Both the position numbers and the translations under genes were made by a program. A stretch of 64,000 nt of DNA, from contig MNCI01013583.1 of assembly GCA_015680685.1 (NCBI GenBank), forward strand, positions 315,889 to 379,888. The letters run 5' to 3'. Of this stretch, positions 11,101-26,100 are shown piece by piece. Each line of letters opens with the position of its first letter. Within the stretch, counting starts at the first letter, position 1. This DNA is from Gnetum montanum. Taxonomy: Eukaryota; Streptophyta; Gnetopsida; Gnetales; Gnetaceae. The notes below the pieces were generated by a model, which saw only the letters and a list, made by a program, of their open reading frames with translations, had not been told where the DNA came from and made no database searches.

Positions 11101-14100
11101 ATGTACTATGCTTGCTTTTGTGTCTAGAGGTCGCTAGGGTCCAGGGACTAGGTACAAGAAGTGGTCCTAGATCTCCCAATGGAGGAAGAAACACTCCATG
11201 TTGAGTATGAAAATCTTCCTCAAGACAAACCTTCAATAGATGGCACGGCAACAACGGTTCACTGCACAATTTGTGGGAATGGTAACTAGTAGGCAGTGGC
11301 CTATCGGGTTTGAACCAAGACTCCACCTCGAAAGGATGGAGATGGTTGCATGGTGGTGGGACAGAGTGGGTGGCCTGTGTGTACAGTGCATGCACCTCCT
11401 GCACCAAAGGTGCCTGCTTTTGTTCCTACACCAAAGGTGCCTACTTCTATTCCTGCACCAGCCCAATCATCGCCACCTATCTCCCCTAAGCTACCTATTA
11501 ACCCTGATAGGGCTACATGTGATTTACCCCCACTAGGTGACATTTTGGGGGCAAACCTGTTAGATGCCTTCAATAGCATGCTATGTTGGCAATAGGTTGG
11601 CAAGGAGCTCAACTGCTCGCAAATTGTTCTAATTCCGAAGGTGTCGAATCCTTCTTCGCCAACGCATTTCAGGCCAATCAGGGTCTGTAACACTCTTCTA
11701 AGACTGTTCTCCAAAATGATTGTCTACCATTTATCATCGTTAATAGAGAAGCTAGTGGGAGAGCACCAAGCAAGGTTTGTCAAAGGGTCATTTCCTACAT
11801 GATCAAGTCCTACTATTTCAAGAAATTCTGCACTTATTGCAGAGGTCCAAATTCCCTGGACTATGTGTAAAGTTGGACATCACCCAAGCCTACAACACGG
11901 TGAGTTGGGCTACTTTGAGAGAGGTAATGCTCCGTAAAGGGTTTGGACACAAGTTTGTTAATCTCTGCATTCAATTGCAAAGTTCTAGTCGATATTCTTT
12001 TGACATTGACAAGAGATTGTCGGGTTTCAAGGCACCAAAAAGAGGGCTGCAGCAGGGAGACCTAATGTCACCCTTGCTATTTATTTTAGTTATGGATATG
12101 TTGTAGAGCTACTACATTGCAGAGGGAATTCAGGGGCTGAACATTGTTGGGGTCCATTCTCAATGCACATTACACTGATGATCCAATTCTTTTTTCTAGG
12201 ACAACCATTCCCCAAGCTAAGGTGTTTAAGAGAGCCCTGGAGTAGATGGAGTTGGAGCTAGGCCTCAAAATCAACAAAGACAAGTCTGCAATACATTTGA
12301 CTAACATGGCGACGTCGGTGGATGGGAGGATTACATAGATGCTGGGAATCTTGCCTAGCCGGCTACAGGACTCCTATTTAGAGATGCCAATTTTCGACTA
12401 GCACCTTAAGAAAGAATGGACAAGGCTGGTTGAGAGGATGCATGCAAAAATAAATCATTGGACCAATAAGTTTCTGACTAGAAAAGGGAAGAAGCTGCTG
12501 GCTTCGACCGTGCTAATGGCGACGGCAAGATTCACCGCTTCCATGGCTATTCCACCCACCGGGGTGATTAAAAAGATTGATAATATCATACGTTAGTTTA
12601 TTTGGTCCAAGGGCAAGGGTCGGAAGAAGCTCCACTTGGTGTGTTGGGAGACAACAGTGAGGCCAAAAATGGTTGGGGGAATTGAGCTGTTATCTTTCCA
12701 AGATGAGGTGAACAGATTAATTGAACAAGAGGAAGGGCAAGCGTTGTGGGTGAGGCTAATGCAGCATAAGTATTGTAGGTGGGAGGCTAATGCCGGGGAT
12801 CACAGTTATGGCAAAATATTTGCAAGCATGTTAGGGAGATGCAAGAGAAGGCAATGTTGGGTAAACACCCTACAAAGTTCATTAAGGCCATGCATCTGGT
12901 TGGATTGATGTTTGGCAAGAGTGGCTGCCCAAGAAGATTAAGAATTTTGCATGTCTAATCGTGCATAAGGCACTGCTGGTGCGGAAACTTTTAAGAACAC
13001 AGGGGATAAATATTAATACAAATTGCCCACTTTGTTTAATTGATATTAAGACGCTAGATCATTTTTTGTATCATTGCCATTTTACGCAGGATGTTTGGTG
13101 GGCTGCTAGGCTTTTGCCTCCATTAAGGCCAAGCAAAGACTCTAAAGAGCTCGTCGTGCTATGGGCAGGATGGAAAAGTAGAAATAATTTGATTTTCCAT
13201 GGGCAAAGGCTGCCATTGCCGAATTCCATTCCCAAAGCTAGGTTAAACTTGTGGGTTGAAGCGGTGCATAGTATGGGGCAAGTGACAATTTACAAGCCAA
13301 CAATTTTGGAGTTTAAAGGGAATGCAGAGCTTTGGAAGCTGATCATGAGAGCTAGATGAGATGAAATGCTTTAGCGTATTGAGGGGGAGCTTGGGCTGCC
13401 TGCTCAGTCTTTCTTTGATAAGTGGGTAGGTGATGAGACTAAGTTTCAGGAAAGACAAATTTGGGTGATGGAGATGGCCTTAGCAAAGGCGCTGGGGGTG
13501 TCGACAAAGGGGGAACTCATTGCTCTAGCACTCCATAGTCAAACATATGGTAAAGAATTTTTTCAAGGTGCAATTCCTCGAACTACAAGTGGGCACATAC
13601 AGAAGGCAATGATGTCTTTGGTGTGGTAGAGTGCAGTAGTATTGATTGATTGATATTTTGTGCAATCAAGCTTCCCTCAAGTTATTGGGAGTCCATTTTC
13701 CATTTTTGAGATGCCTGAAACATGGAATCAGGGTCAACATGCCTTGTTTCTTTTTGGATTCTCTTAAGCGTAAGCAGCCAAGACAGCATCCTGGGATGAT
13801 TTTGGTGCTTTGGTGGTCTGGATTGACAAAGTTTCCTAGACAACTAAGGTTAGAGCCCCAACTGGTCTATCAAAGGAGGAGTAGGCAAGCTGTCTGAAGG
13901 GTTCATATGCTCACTGCTAAGGAACAGGTAAAGGAAGGTAAAGGTTCAATACTAGAGGTAACAATTGGGAGGAGAGGCTAGGGTCCTCACGCAGGGCTAA
14001 GCAGGAGGGCTTTGTGCATTCTGCTGAGCTAAAGGAGTTGATCGATAAGGCTTTCTTGCTTACTGCCGAGCAAGCGCAGGTTGAGGAGAGGGCTACATGG

Positions 14101-17100
14101 GAGGCACGATGGATGAGAAGGCAAGTGGAGATTCAAAGGAAAGTGGATCTCCAACAACTTGGGGACTTGCAACAAATGGGGGATCTTCCAAGAAGCACAG
14201 AGTGGAGCTACTTCAGTTGATGGAGTCACACCAAAAAAGGCAGGAGAGTATTGCGACGCTGCAAGATCTGGGGGAGCAAACACAGACTGCACATGGAGGT
14301 CAGGCTGCGAATGATTCCCAGAGGCTTGCTTCAGAATGGGAGGTGCAGTGTTAGGCTAAGTTGTGTCTGGTTTAGGCAACTTTTGGTTGCGCAATGGGGG
14401 TTTGGCCTAGAGCACAGTTTTGGGGATTTTGGTATGCCTTGTTCAATGCCTAGATTTCTGAGAGCTAGTTAAGGGGTCATGCCGAGCTTTAGGTGGGGGG
14501 ATGGTTGTGTTTGGGGGGAATTTGGGGAGTGATTTGTTCAACGTTGGAAGGGTATTTCTTGGGCTTCATGCCCTTGTACATACTCCAAGAAAAAAAAACA
14601 ATTTTACCCTAAAAATTTGTTAAAAACTCTAAGGGCATGTTTGGTTACATAAATTTATTGATGTCTATGTTAAAATAGGTGTTGAATCCAAAGATTCTAA
14701 ATCTTGAAAGATTACACCTTCTTGGGATAAATCTCTAGGGATCCAACAATGCAAAACCAAATAGGCTTCTTTTTGTTGCTAATTTATGATGGTGAATCTA
14801 GAAATGTTTCATTTGCAAATTTAGAGCACCAAACACACCCTAAAACAAGTTCGTTCTTTGAATGGGTCTCAACTATGCTATGCAAAACGTTGATCATGAT
14901 GAGAGAGAATTGCAGGGGTAGAAGAGTGTAGAGACATTCTAGGTATGCACATAAATTGGCAGTAACCAAAACGTTCAGGTAATATCACCCTCTTTGCAAC
15001 CATTGTAGTTCCTTCATAATTGAAGGATGCAATAGTTTATCTCAACCCTACCATATCTAGGCTTCCCAGGAGTCTGAATTATGGCCGCTAGGGATCAATA
15101 ATGTTTATGGTCTTATGATTGAATTTCTTTGTTCAAACTTCTTCTTTTTCCCTCAACTTTGCACCAACATTATCAACTTCAACTGGTGGAACTTCCTATC
15201 TAGGATCCTCCTCTAGTAGGGCAGCTTCTCTTTTAGAAACTCTTCATGACTAGGACATAACCTGGATTTTAACCTTCCCACTAAATGGACTTTCAATATC
15301 ACTTTTCATAGAGATGTCACTACTCCTTTTCTTCCTTTATGCTTTTAAACAAGAATCCTCTAACTTGCATCTCTTAAGAGATCCTACTTGTACCTGTTTT
15401 GTAATTTCCTTATATTGTACTTAACTGAATTTGTTTTTCTTTAATGAAGTTTGACTTAATTTTGGGGTTTGACGTCACCCATAAAACTAAAAAATTTATC
15501 ATGTAATCCATTCTAGATATAATGAAAAAAGAAAGTTTAAAACATATTTGATAAGGATTCTTTGAGCATTCATTTTGACAACATGATAACAGCTTTTGAA
15601 AATATTTTCAATCGTCTTCCCTTCTACTAGAAAAAAAATTCTATAGATCTATGTAGAATGTTTTGTGTGCTCTACTTTAAAACAGGTGTTACTCAACAAT
15701 ACAAAATTGATCACATTAAATGAAAAATGTTACTAACACCTTCTAAACCCGAGTAGAAATTACGATAATAAGAAACCTTCAAACACCTTAATGCTGAGTA
15801 ATTGAGATATGTAAGTTTTGATTCTCTTTATCAGTGAAAGAAGCTAATTTTTCAATGATGGAATCTGAATGAAGAGAACACCTAAATTGTAAACTAAACA
15901 GAAGTAGAAGTTGAGAATTTACAAGCCGTTCAAGTCGATGCCACCGAATTGATCCATCATTACGTATCAGTAACTCCCTCAGTACTTTTCTCATATCAGG
16001 ATCAGGATCAGCAAGCAATCTTCCTATTATAAAAGGATATGCACTTTCAAGCACTTTAAAATCGGGATCCAATATTTTTGCTGTCCCTTCTAATGATCCA
16101 AGAGCTCTCAGTACCAATGCATAGTCTGGAGGCAAGGAGAACATGTGCTCGTACATAACATCTGATAGCTGGTTCATAACACCCTGGAAATTAAAAGGAA
16201 AAAAAAAACAGATTATGTAGAAATACACAAAAGTAAAAAATGTATGCAACAATAAACATTGAGAAATTAGAGAAATTACAATAAATGTTGTTCTAAAGAG
16301 GTATAAAAATGGTTTCATAAAGATAAAACATAGAATCAAAGTACATCTTGGAATTCCTTGATATCTTGACAGAACAACCAAAGAACATGATCAAGAACTT
16401 ATTCATATGCACCAATTCTCACATAAACTAAATAATAAATAGAAATGGAATAATCATCCATAAGAAACAATTCATTCATAATCCCCAAGGTATCCAGTTA
16501 TTAAATCCAGTTCTATATTTCACTTTGCCTTTTTGACCTTTATTGACATCCACCATGCCATCAAGTTGGCTTTCACATTTTATGATCTTTAAAAATTCAA
16601 CATTTTTTACACTTTGAAAGTTCATAACTAAGGGTTATAGCATTTGGAGGACCAAGATCGGGTGCTATTGGCGGGACCATGGTTTTTTAGGGCAAAGGGC
16701 CTAACCCTTATGCACTAGCAATCGGAGGTTCACTGAGACCTTGACCTTTTCTCTAGGGCTCCTGTATGGGTGCAAATCTCATGGGTGCCATGGGAGCTCT
16801 GGATTAAAGAGTTCTTGAAGACCCTTGTAGGCTTTTCAGGGAATTTATTACCTTTGACAAGTTCACAAAGTCAAAGGAAAGGATGGGGTTTGCCAGATTC
16901 TGCATGTGGAGGTCACTCTCCACGAAAAATCTAGTATGAGAGGTCATCCTGGACCTACCCTCTGAGGATGAAAAAATAGGCATGGAATACGAAAATGTGC
17001 CAATGGACAAGCTTGCTACAACCTAAAATAGGGTAACCGACCCTTGTGGTATTTGTGGCAAAACTAATCACATTACCGCAAAGTGTAGGGTTCACTCCAA

Positions 17101-20100
17101 GGTGCCTAGGCCAAAACAAAAAGCATATGTAGATGGCTGGATGCTAGTGGGGAGACAAGGTCGTGCCTCCACGGCCACTGAGGTGGCGGACTTGCAACGT
17201 CCTAACAATCTAGGCATTGGTGGGGGTGTCCCTCCCCTCGGTCCTCCTTGTGGTGGGGTTGCTTGCCCACCCCTAAGCCCTAATGGTGTTGGGATTGGTG
17301 CATGCTTGGTGTTGGGGTGTGTTAGTGGTGCAAGGATCCACATTGCCAAGGATGGAGGAAATCCCCCAGAAGGGCCAATAGCAAGAAAACCAAGGCTTTC
17401 TAGTCGCAACAAAATCTTGAAAAGTGGGATGCCCAATGTGCTAGGAAATACAGAATTGAAAAACATAGCAAGATATTGACTTGGGATCTTAGGCAACCCT
17501 CAAGGGGGTTTCCAAAAAATAGTCTACAAGACAACCATGAAGATCCTTTCATGGAATTGCAAGGGACAAAGTACTCCCTACAAGAGAAGTACTCTAAAAG
17601 AATTAGTGCATGATGAAGGTTGTATGGTGGTGTGCCTATAGGAGACTAAACTGCACATCATTTAGTGTAATTTGTTGCATTGGCATGGCTAGAATGCCCA
17701 TTTTCTAAATTGATGGGGGAGGGTGGGGGCACTAGCTCTACTCTGTCCCACTTGCCATTTGACAGTATGGACACTTCCACTTGAAGTATCATCGTCTTCC
17801 TGCTCACACTAGGTCTATGGATCACCAACTTTTATGACCCCCAAGACTGGGGGGAGTGTCTACACGAGCTGCTAAGGATTGCTAGCTGCACTCCAAAACG
17901 CAAGCTTGGGTTTTGATCGGAAACTTCAATCAAAGACCCCACATGTGGAAAAAGATTGGGAGAGATACCAAGCCTCCACCTGGAATTCAACAATTTCTGC
18001 AATTTCTCCAAACCTTTGATTTAATTGACATCAATATCAAGGGATGCCTTTTTACATGGAGTAATAGGAGGAAAAGGCTGACTAGGTCATGTCAAGGATT
18101 GATAAGGTCTAAGTTAGCGTAGAAATTCTTATTAGTCACAAGGTCTCAATCCAGGACCATGAAAGTAGAGCGTTTGACCACCGTGCCCTTGTGTGTAAGG
18201 TTTGGAAACCAAATAGGCAAGGGTCCACCCCATTTAGATTTGAAAAATCACGACTGACGAAGCCATGGATGCACCCCTTGATCGTTGACATCTAGGTAAA
18301 ATATCCTTCCCAAATGGTCCCTCGAGATTTTCTGAACATGACATGGCCAAGCTCACGCAAAAGATACGTACCATGAAAGTATCTGAAAGATATTCCTTTA
18401 GGGCCTCTCATACTGAGCTACACCAAAAGATGATGGATGTGCAAGCCAACAGGAGGCTAGGAAACTTCTGGCAGAAGAGGAACATAGTTTGTTGGTAGCA
18501 ATCCAATAACTGTTGGAAGAAGAGGAGCAATACTAGAAGTAGAGATCACGGGTCAAGTGGTTGAAGGAGGGAGATAGGAATACTCACTTCTTTTTCACTG
18601 CTGTGAAAACCAACAATGAGGCCAAGAAGATTCACAATCTACTATTGATGATACAAATTATATTGCCCAGGTTATGCAAAGATATTGGTAAAGTATCTAG
18701 ACGAGGGGGGATCCTCCCCTATTTTGATTTCGATCTAGAAAGTGGTTGGGGAGGTGGAAAACCCAAGGATTATCATGCCCATTACTAAACAGGAGTTGTC
18801 AAAAGCTATGACAATGCTCAAAAGCACCAAGGCCCCGAAGCCGAATGGATGGCCCATTGAATTCTTTTGCGAATTTGCAGACATTCTTATGGGGAATATA
18901 CAAGATGCCTTTAAACTCATGCTAAAATGGTAGCAAGTCTGACATGAGATCAACTATTCCAGAATAGTCATCCCAAAGACTACCAATCCAACATAGCCAT
19001 CACACTTTAGGCCCATTGGAGTGTGCAATATGCTTCTCATACTCTTTACAAACATTCTGGTAAAGCATCTGCAGCTATTGATGCCAACCTTGGTTGGCAT
19101 CCAACAAGCGGGATTCATTAAAGGCATATTCATTCAGGACTAGAATCTACTCCTACATGAGATTATGCATTCAATTCAACATGCCAAGTTCCTAGGTATG
19201 TGTGTCAAACTAGATATAACTAAAGCTTATGACACTATCAACTAGACGGTCCTTTGGAATATCATGCTCAAGAAGGGAATTCATCCCAATTTTGTTAATT
19301 TATGCATCAACATCCATTGTAGGGGGCATACTCTTTGGATATTAATGGACAGCTCTAGGTGTTTTCTTCCCTCAGCAAAGGGCTTCACCAAGGGGACCCT
19401 CTCTTGCCATACTTATTCATTATTGCCATGGATACCATGAATCTTTACTATAGGATGGAAGGGATCAGAGAGTTAAACATTGAAGGGGTGAATTGTATCA
19501 CCGAACATTATGCTGACAACACAATTCTAGTTACTCGGGTCGCTATACAGCAACCACAAGCAGTGACAGGGCATTTAACAGACTAGGGCTAGAGGTGGGT
19601 CTGGAGCTCAACAAGGGGAAGGCTACGATCCATTTCTTCCACACTAAAGGAACTATCAAAAATCAGATATGCTAGGAGGTTGGGATCTTGCAAGGAATAA
19701 TACAAGACTCCTACCTAGGAATGCCCATGTATGCATGGAATAGGAAATCATTATGGAAAAAGCTAATCCAATGACTTCAACTGCAAGTGAACACTAGACC
19801 TTGCGCTTCCTCACTAGAAAAGGAAGATCATCCTGGCAACTTTGGTTCTCTTTGCCATTGCTAGATTTGCTAACTCTATCGCCATCCCTTCAAAAGTTGT
19901 AATTAACAAAGTGGATCAAATTATTCAAAATTTTATCTGATCTACAAGAAAAGCGGGCGAACAAGTGCACCTTTTCTGTTGGGAGAAGGTTGCTAGAGCA
20001 AAGTTGGCCAAGGGTTTGGGATGCTGAAGTTTGATGATGCCATCCTAATTGGATATCAAGGATCATAAACAGATTCATGCAAAATGATGAGTACCTAGCT

Positions 20101-23100
20101 CAATGGGTTCTGATTCTCAAGAGCATATATCAATCATGGACCACAGACACTCGGGACTCTCAGGACTCTCACATTTGATCTAACATCTACAACCATGGAA
20201 TAAGCTAACTTAATGGGGAATGCCAATAATCCAACCACATGATATCATCAAGCACAAATACCCTATGGTTCTTGGTTGGCAGGCCACCTACCAAAGAAGA
20301 TTAAATGTTTTATTTGGCTCCTTTTCCAAGATGCACTACCGATGTGGTCATTACTGTGGTAGTGGATGCTACATTTAAATGACACCTACGCCCTCTATTG
20401 TACTATGGAGAAAACAATCCATCACTTCAGCTTTCTCTACCATTTCACTATTGCCATCTGGAGAGCTGCTGCCATCTGGCTGTTGGTACACTTGCATGGT
20501 GACACACCTACTGTTGCTATTCTTTGATGCCTCCAAAAAGTCTGAAATGTGCTTATTTTTAGGCCGATGTTGCTCCAGCAGCCAACGCAGGTTGTGCTCC
20601 TCAAGCTATGATTGTGAAAAGAGGTGGTGACAACAATGGATGTGACACCTATGGATGAGCCTAAGTGAGGGCTTCCAGACCAACTGGATGCTTTGGGATA
20701 TGGTCATGCAAGTGGGCTAGAACAACCTCCTACCCTTGCTAGTGGGGGATCCCAACCTGGATGACAACACATTCTGCAAATGGTGGAGGAGAGACTCCAC
20801 TATGTTTTGTGAAGTATGCATCTCCTTGACTAAGGCAACTATCACAGGTTACCTGGGGGTGCCAAAGGATAGGGAGGTAGTCTTGCCCATAGGTAAGGGG
20901 CTACAGGATGCAGAAAGTTTCTTTAATAGGCCAACGCCCAAGATGGGTAGTGGTCAAGTCCTAAAGTCTATGTTGCTATAGCACTGGCAAGACACAACAA
21001 AGTTGGTGGACCATTATTTCGTGCAATCTAGTAATGTGTGGAAGTTGCAAGGGGCACACTTCACCTTCCTGAGGTGTCCGCAGCTTGGCCACAAGGTTAA
21101 CATCCCTAATTCTTATTGGCTTTGCTATGTAGGAGGTGTTGGGTTCATCATTCCAGTTTGATTGTGGCTCTCTGGTAGGCTGCTTAGCTGCTGGATCCAC
21201 GTCCAACTTAGCCTTCACCATTCACGACTATCTATAATCAATGTCACAATATTGAAGGGGCTTCCTCTTCATTAGTGTTGCTGGTGAATGGTGGTGTGGG
21301 TGGGTTGGGGTAGGGGTCAAGGTCAAATTGGCAGGAATCTACCACCGACCAGCCGTTTAATGTCCATGAGTAGGTCATGCAAGCTACCAAAGTGCTCCAT
21401 CAAAAGCTACAAGTGAAATTTGAGGACCTTGCTAGGGCCATTGCAAAAGTAGAGGCTAGAGTGCACATGGAGGAAAGGGTTGCATGGGAGATAGAGCTAC
21501 TAAAGCAAGAGAAGGAGCAACGATTGTGTGCCGAGCAAGAAGAACAATGTCACAAGGAGACTACCAAGGAGGAAAGACATCAACGAGACCTCAAGTAAGC
21601 CGCCATCAAGAATGAATTGGATGATGCTTTGCGTGTGCAAATAAAAGAGGAGCTACTCAAGGAGTAGCACGAGAGCAAAAGAAGGGCTAAAGAAGAGGAG
21701 GAACAATAGGTCAAAGACCTGTTGGAAGAACAACAATTGAAGCAGAGCCAAGATGTTGTGCATGAGTCAAATGCTCGTTGCTAGCTGCAAGTGAGATGCT
21801 ACCCTTACGTCAGCATGGATGTTCACTGCAATACTGCCTAGCATGTGTTGCGCAAATTCATCCAAATTACCGTAGGCAAGCTACATCTTGATGGGGCTAG
21901 AGGGATGGGAGCTAAGGAAGACATGAAACAAGAAGAACAATACAAACAATTCTAGGAGGTTGTTGCCTTTGTGGCTTCTAAACATCACAGGGTTGTCCTA
22001 GATGCCATCCATGCCCAGGGAAGGGCTCGTTGCCCCTACACGAGACTGCAAAGAACTCTTTAGTGTTGGGTTCTAGGATGGGGTGTATTGTAAGGTGTGG
22101 TGATGATTGGGGGTTTCTTGCCTTTTGGGGGATCACCTGATCTAATCCAGTGTGCTTTTGTTTAACACCTCTAGGGGACCTCATGGTCTAGTATTTGTTT
22201 TGTTTTCATTTGGTTTGGGGGTGGTGGGGGGGATATATCCCCCGAAAGTTTTCCCGTAGGGGGGATGGGGTGTGGGGAGGGGGTGTGGGGGGGTTCTTTA
22301 TCGCCACCCCCTCCCCAAATTTTGTTTTAGGGGAGGGGTCTCGTCTCCCCTCCCCAATCAGATTGTACATATGTCATTCCTGATTTGTTTGTAATATTAA
22401 AACCCCTAATCTCCTCTCAAAAAATGCATAAAATTGTCAAATTTGAAGAAAGATATCACCTTATTTAGAGAACAACTGCTTCAAAAAGGCACCTAGAATT
22501 AGGATTACTTTACAAATTTAATTTGAGGCATAACGGAAAGTTGCATTCAGAAAATTGGAAAGAACATTTTAGCTGAAATAAAAGGCAAAAAAATACATCC
22601 CAAAAAAGATGTGCTAGTGAAGTAATTAAGTGCAACATGCTATCCAAAACAAGAAAAATACTTTAAAGAATGGCAGCAAATCATAAACCAAGAAACTAGG
22701 TTGATGTACAAAATGGCAAAAATAAAGGTAAAAGTAGCAATACCCAAAAGCCAAACATAAGACCTTGGATAATTTCTATGAGAAATTAAAAATAAAAAAG
22801 GACAAAAATCTATTTACAAATAGGCAAAAATCAGAAACAAGAAATGTAAGGACATTGATCACGTCAACCTCATAAGTTGACATAGATATCAGCAAAGCAT
22901 TTATGATAGGAATACAAATTGATGAATAAGGCAATGGCCTACCAAGGAAGCTCACAAATCACCACATGATGCAATGAACTCAGCATAACGGAACCCACTA
23001 AATGCTGCATAAGGTAGTGAACATTACAGATGTATACAGTGTATACTTGAGGGTAGTCATCTCTTACTTGCAGGATCTAATTTGCCACTAGGCCTCAATA

Positions 23101-26100
23101 AGGTTAGAACTATTTGTGTCATGTAGTCTCATGGATTGTTGCTTGTGAGCAAACAAACAACACTTTGTGAGCCATCTTGGTGTCATGTTCTCTCACTGTT
23201 AGGGAATAGCCTCATGTTATCAACTGCCTTGAAATCTGAGCATGGCCTTAGAAAGAAAACATGATTTAGCTTTAATGGGACAAGGCTTTCACCTCTTTCT
23301 GGATATTTTTGTTCCTGGAAGTGGGATAGGATCAGCATGTGCAAGCAAGAGGCATAGTTATGCCACTGGAGAATTTGCAAGGTAGTTTATTTTGTTGGCT
23401 CATAGAGATCACTTGTTGTAGGTTAATTCCATCCTAAAATTCCATCATAGAGATCACTTGTTGGCTCATAATACACATTTGTTGCTCTAGTTTTTCTTTA
23501 TGAATCAGTAAGCCTTGATCACAGTTGGATCTATATGCCTTTCAATGTGATCATTTTATTCATGAAAGCTATTACTCACTAAGACCAGGGACCATCACTT
23601 GGAGCGATTGTAAGGTGCTTGTTTCTCCAGTCATAAGACCTGGGTTCAAGCTTGGGTGCAGCCACTCACAATAGGTCAGGCTTTTGCTTATCCACCACCC
23701 CTCCTAGGAACCTAGGATGGTGATAATCCTCTTTTTCATTACTCATTGAGACTATTGTTGAATTTATGTTTATGGTTACAGTATCCTTTTTAGAATAGTT
23801 ATTGCTGGCTAATGACATACTGTATCTAAATAAAAGATTTTAGATTGAATGTTTCAGATCTTGGATATTTTCCTGTTCTTTCCATGAGATTTTCTGTTGC
23901 CTATAAGTATTGTGATCATGTGAGGTCATCCAGTATTTTGCTGTTATACACTGCACTTCCAAAAACTGTATTTCAATGTAATCAATTGACATGGTTTTCT
24001 TTCTGGAACTAAGTTTTATAGAGTGCTAAACCAAAGCATATATACCGGTACATCCAATTCTGGATTTAAATTCTTGTTGATCTTGTTAATGGCTAGGGTC
24101 CAAGTCAAGGGTGATATAAAAAAATAAAATGTAAAAAAATTATTAAAAAAAACCTTTAAAATTTTAACAGCGTTACATTCAATTAACTGTTAATTTCTTT
24201 GAGACCTCATGAATTTGGAATTCACTATAAGCTTTCACTTGGATTATACATCACCACATTTTGTAGAAAAATGAAAGTAAAATCAACTTTAAAGTTTCCA
24301 TCTCAATCATATACCTGGAAATCCATGTTCGACTTTCTTCCCTCGTCTCCTAAAGATTCTTTTAAAGCATCAGAAAAATATTTGACATCTATATCTTCAG
24401 GGAGAAATCCAAGTGAAAGAAAATCGTTTGCCAAACCCAATGAGTCACGATTAACATAGTGCACGAGCTGTATTAGGATATGAAACAAGTACCACATCAA
24501 GATAAAATAAAAATAAAAATACACAATTCATTATATAAGTATATGCTTAAAATTTATAGGAGCAAAAAATGAATACAGCGTCCACAAAACCTTGTATGAC
24601 AGCATGAATAAGATAATGTACTGTAATCTCAATGTGATTTGTACTTTCATAAAAAACAAGATTTTCTATTAATTTTACAACACTTTGATTATCAAAGTAC
24701 ATAGTAATTAGTTTTGCAATGTCGTCTTTTAACTTAAAAAACAACTGATTTAGCCACTTTAACCTTGTAACAGGATGTAATACAGCTCTATATTCTGACT
24801 CTACGGTTCATAGTGACACTGCCTTTTGTTTGATGGACCACCACAAAATTACATTCCCTCTGTGTTTTAAGAGGAAACCTACCGTTGAGCATCGGGTTGT
24901 ACTATCTCATCTACTCAAAGCGATGATCTTGCATAAAAAATGCTTTCCAACTTCTCAACCATTTTAATGAAAACTCACTAATGTCTTCTAACTCTGTCAA
25001 CTTCAAATCTTTGAACTGATTTTGAAAGCACAACAGTCGACAACTTATGGCCTAGAATGATGAGTGGAATGATCATCCTAATCCATGTCAACTTCTTCAT
25101 CTACATCTTCTTTTAAGGAACATTGAGATTGCGACACTTTTTGAAAATTAGTGAACAAACCATCGTCACCTTCCCATTATCAAACATTGTGATTGTGGTT
25201 TGATTCAAGAAAATATCATCAAAAATCACATCCCTTAAAATTAATATCTTTCATTTCATGATATCCGACACTGAATATGCTTTGTGGATTAATGAAAACC
25301 CAAGCAGCAAACCAACCATGGCTTTAGAGTCCAGCTTGACACAATTTGCTAAAGGGATATGAACATAACAAGCTTTCTCAAATGGTTGAAAATGTGATAT
25401 CAACACAAATTCTTTGTTAAACCATTTACAAATTGGCAATGTGTCTTTTAGAGTTGCAGTTAGAATAAGGTTGATGATATGGGTTGCATGTCTTCCCAAC
25501 CTTCGGAACCCTAAGTGATGTCCATGCCCCGCGGTGACATCACATCACTTCTACCTTGGCCACTCTCAACGACGTTGCAAGGATGTGCTGAATATCTTAG
25601 AACAGCAACTATAGGTTACAATAAGCATTTCCATGAAATGCGCACAGCGAAATGACAAAATGGGGTAACTCCAAGATCGTTCCCAAATTGCCTCTTCCAA
25701 AGAAACTTTTGTGCTTGGATGTTATGCATCACACATGTTATCATTTCCACAACCATACAGTTTTTTCTTTCAGCCACATCATCCTAGTGAGGAGAATATG
25801 GTACCATAAACTACCTTTGAATTCCAAAATCTTTACAAAACTAGTTAAAATGTCAATCTTGCAGTTTTTCTCATTTTTAACCAAATTTTTGAATTGTTTA
25901 AATTTCTCAAGCACCTATGACTTAGTGACCAAATAGTAAAACCAAGTCATACATGTAAAGTCATCAATGAATAACACAAAGTACCATTCATTACTCCATG
26001 CTTGAAGAGAAATGGGACCACATACATCTGAATGTATTAATTCCAACTATTGTTATGGTGTCTTTTTTTTAAAATTTTGTTTAGGAAATGATAATTGATG

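Larger units (their letters stand above)
11020..14598 (+). mobile_element. LINE copy A: internally deleted L1-type element
   Basis: The order is ORF1 C-terminal part (11020-11500), RT (from 11535), zinc-finger tail, extension domain and charged coiled coil, ending in an A-rich tail at 14590-14598. ORF1 Pro-rich sequence passes directly into the RT start (LGDILGANLLDAFNSML), so the endonuclease and part of RT were deleted. Stops are frequent. It sits antisense to ABC1K in the 7.1-kb intron. Confidence 0.85.
16620..22425 (+). mobile_element. LINE copy B: near full-length L1-type element with C-terminal extension
   Basis: The order is ORF1 (5' end missing, first DUF4283-like block near 16640), endonuclease from 17536, RT, zf-RVT, extension domain, coiled coil, J-like segment and a G-rich 3' UTR, ending TCTCCTCTCAAAAAA. 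It is antisense to ABC1K in the 8.1-kb intron. Stops and shifts interrupt all parts. The tail CCCCTAATCTCCTCTC-An is shared with the other LINE ends here. Confidence 0.88.

Noticed and set aside
11081-11714. Minus-strand ORFs of 77-137 residues
   Set aside because: Antisense to LINE A ORF1 and RT. No recognisable domain.
17092-17496. Minus-strand 134-codon Pro/Gly-rich ORF
   Set aside because: Complement of LINE B ORF1, which carries a perfect zinc knuckle on the plus strand.
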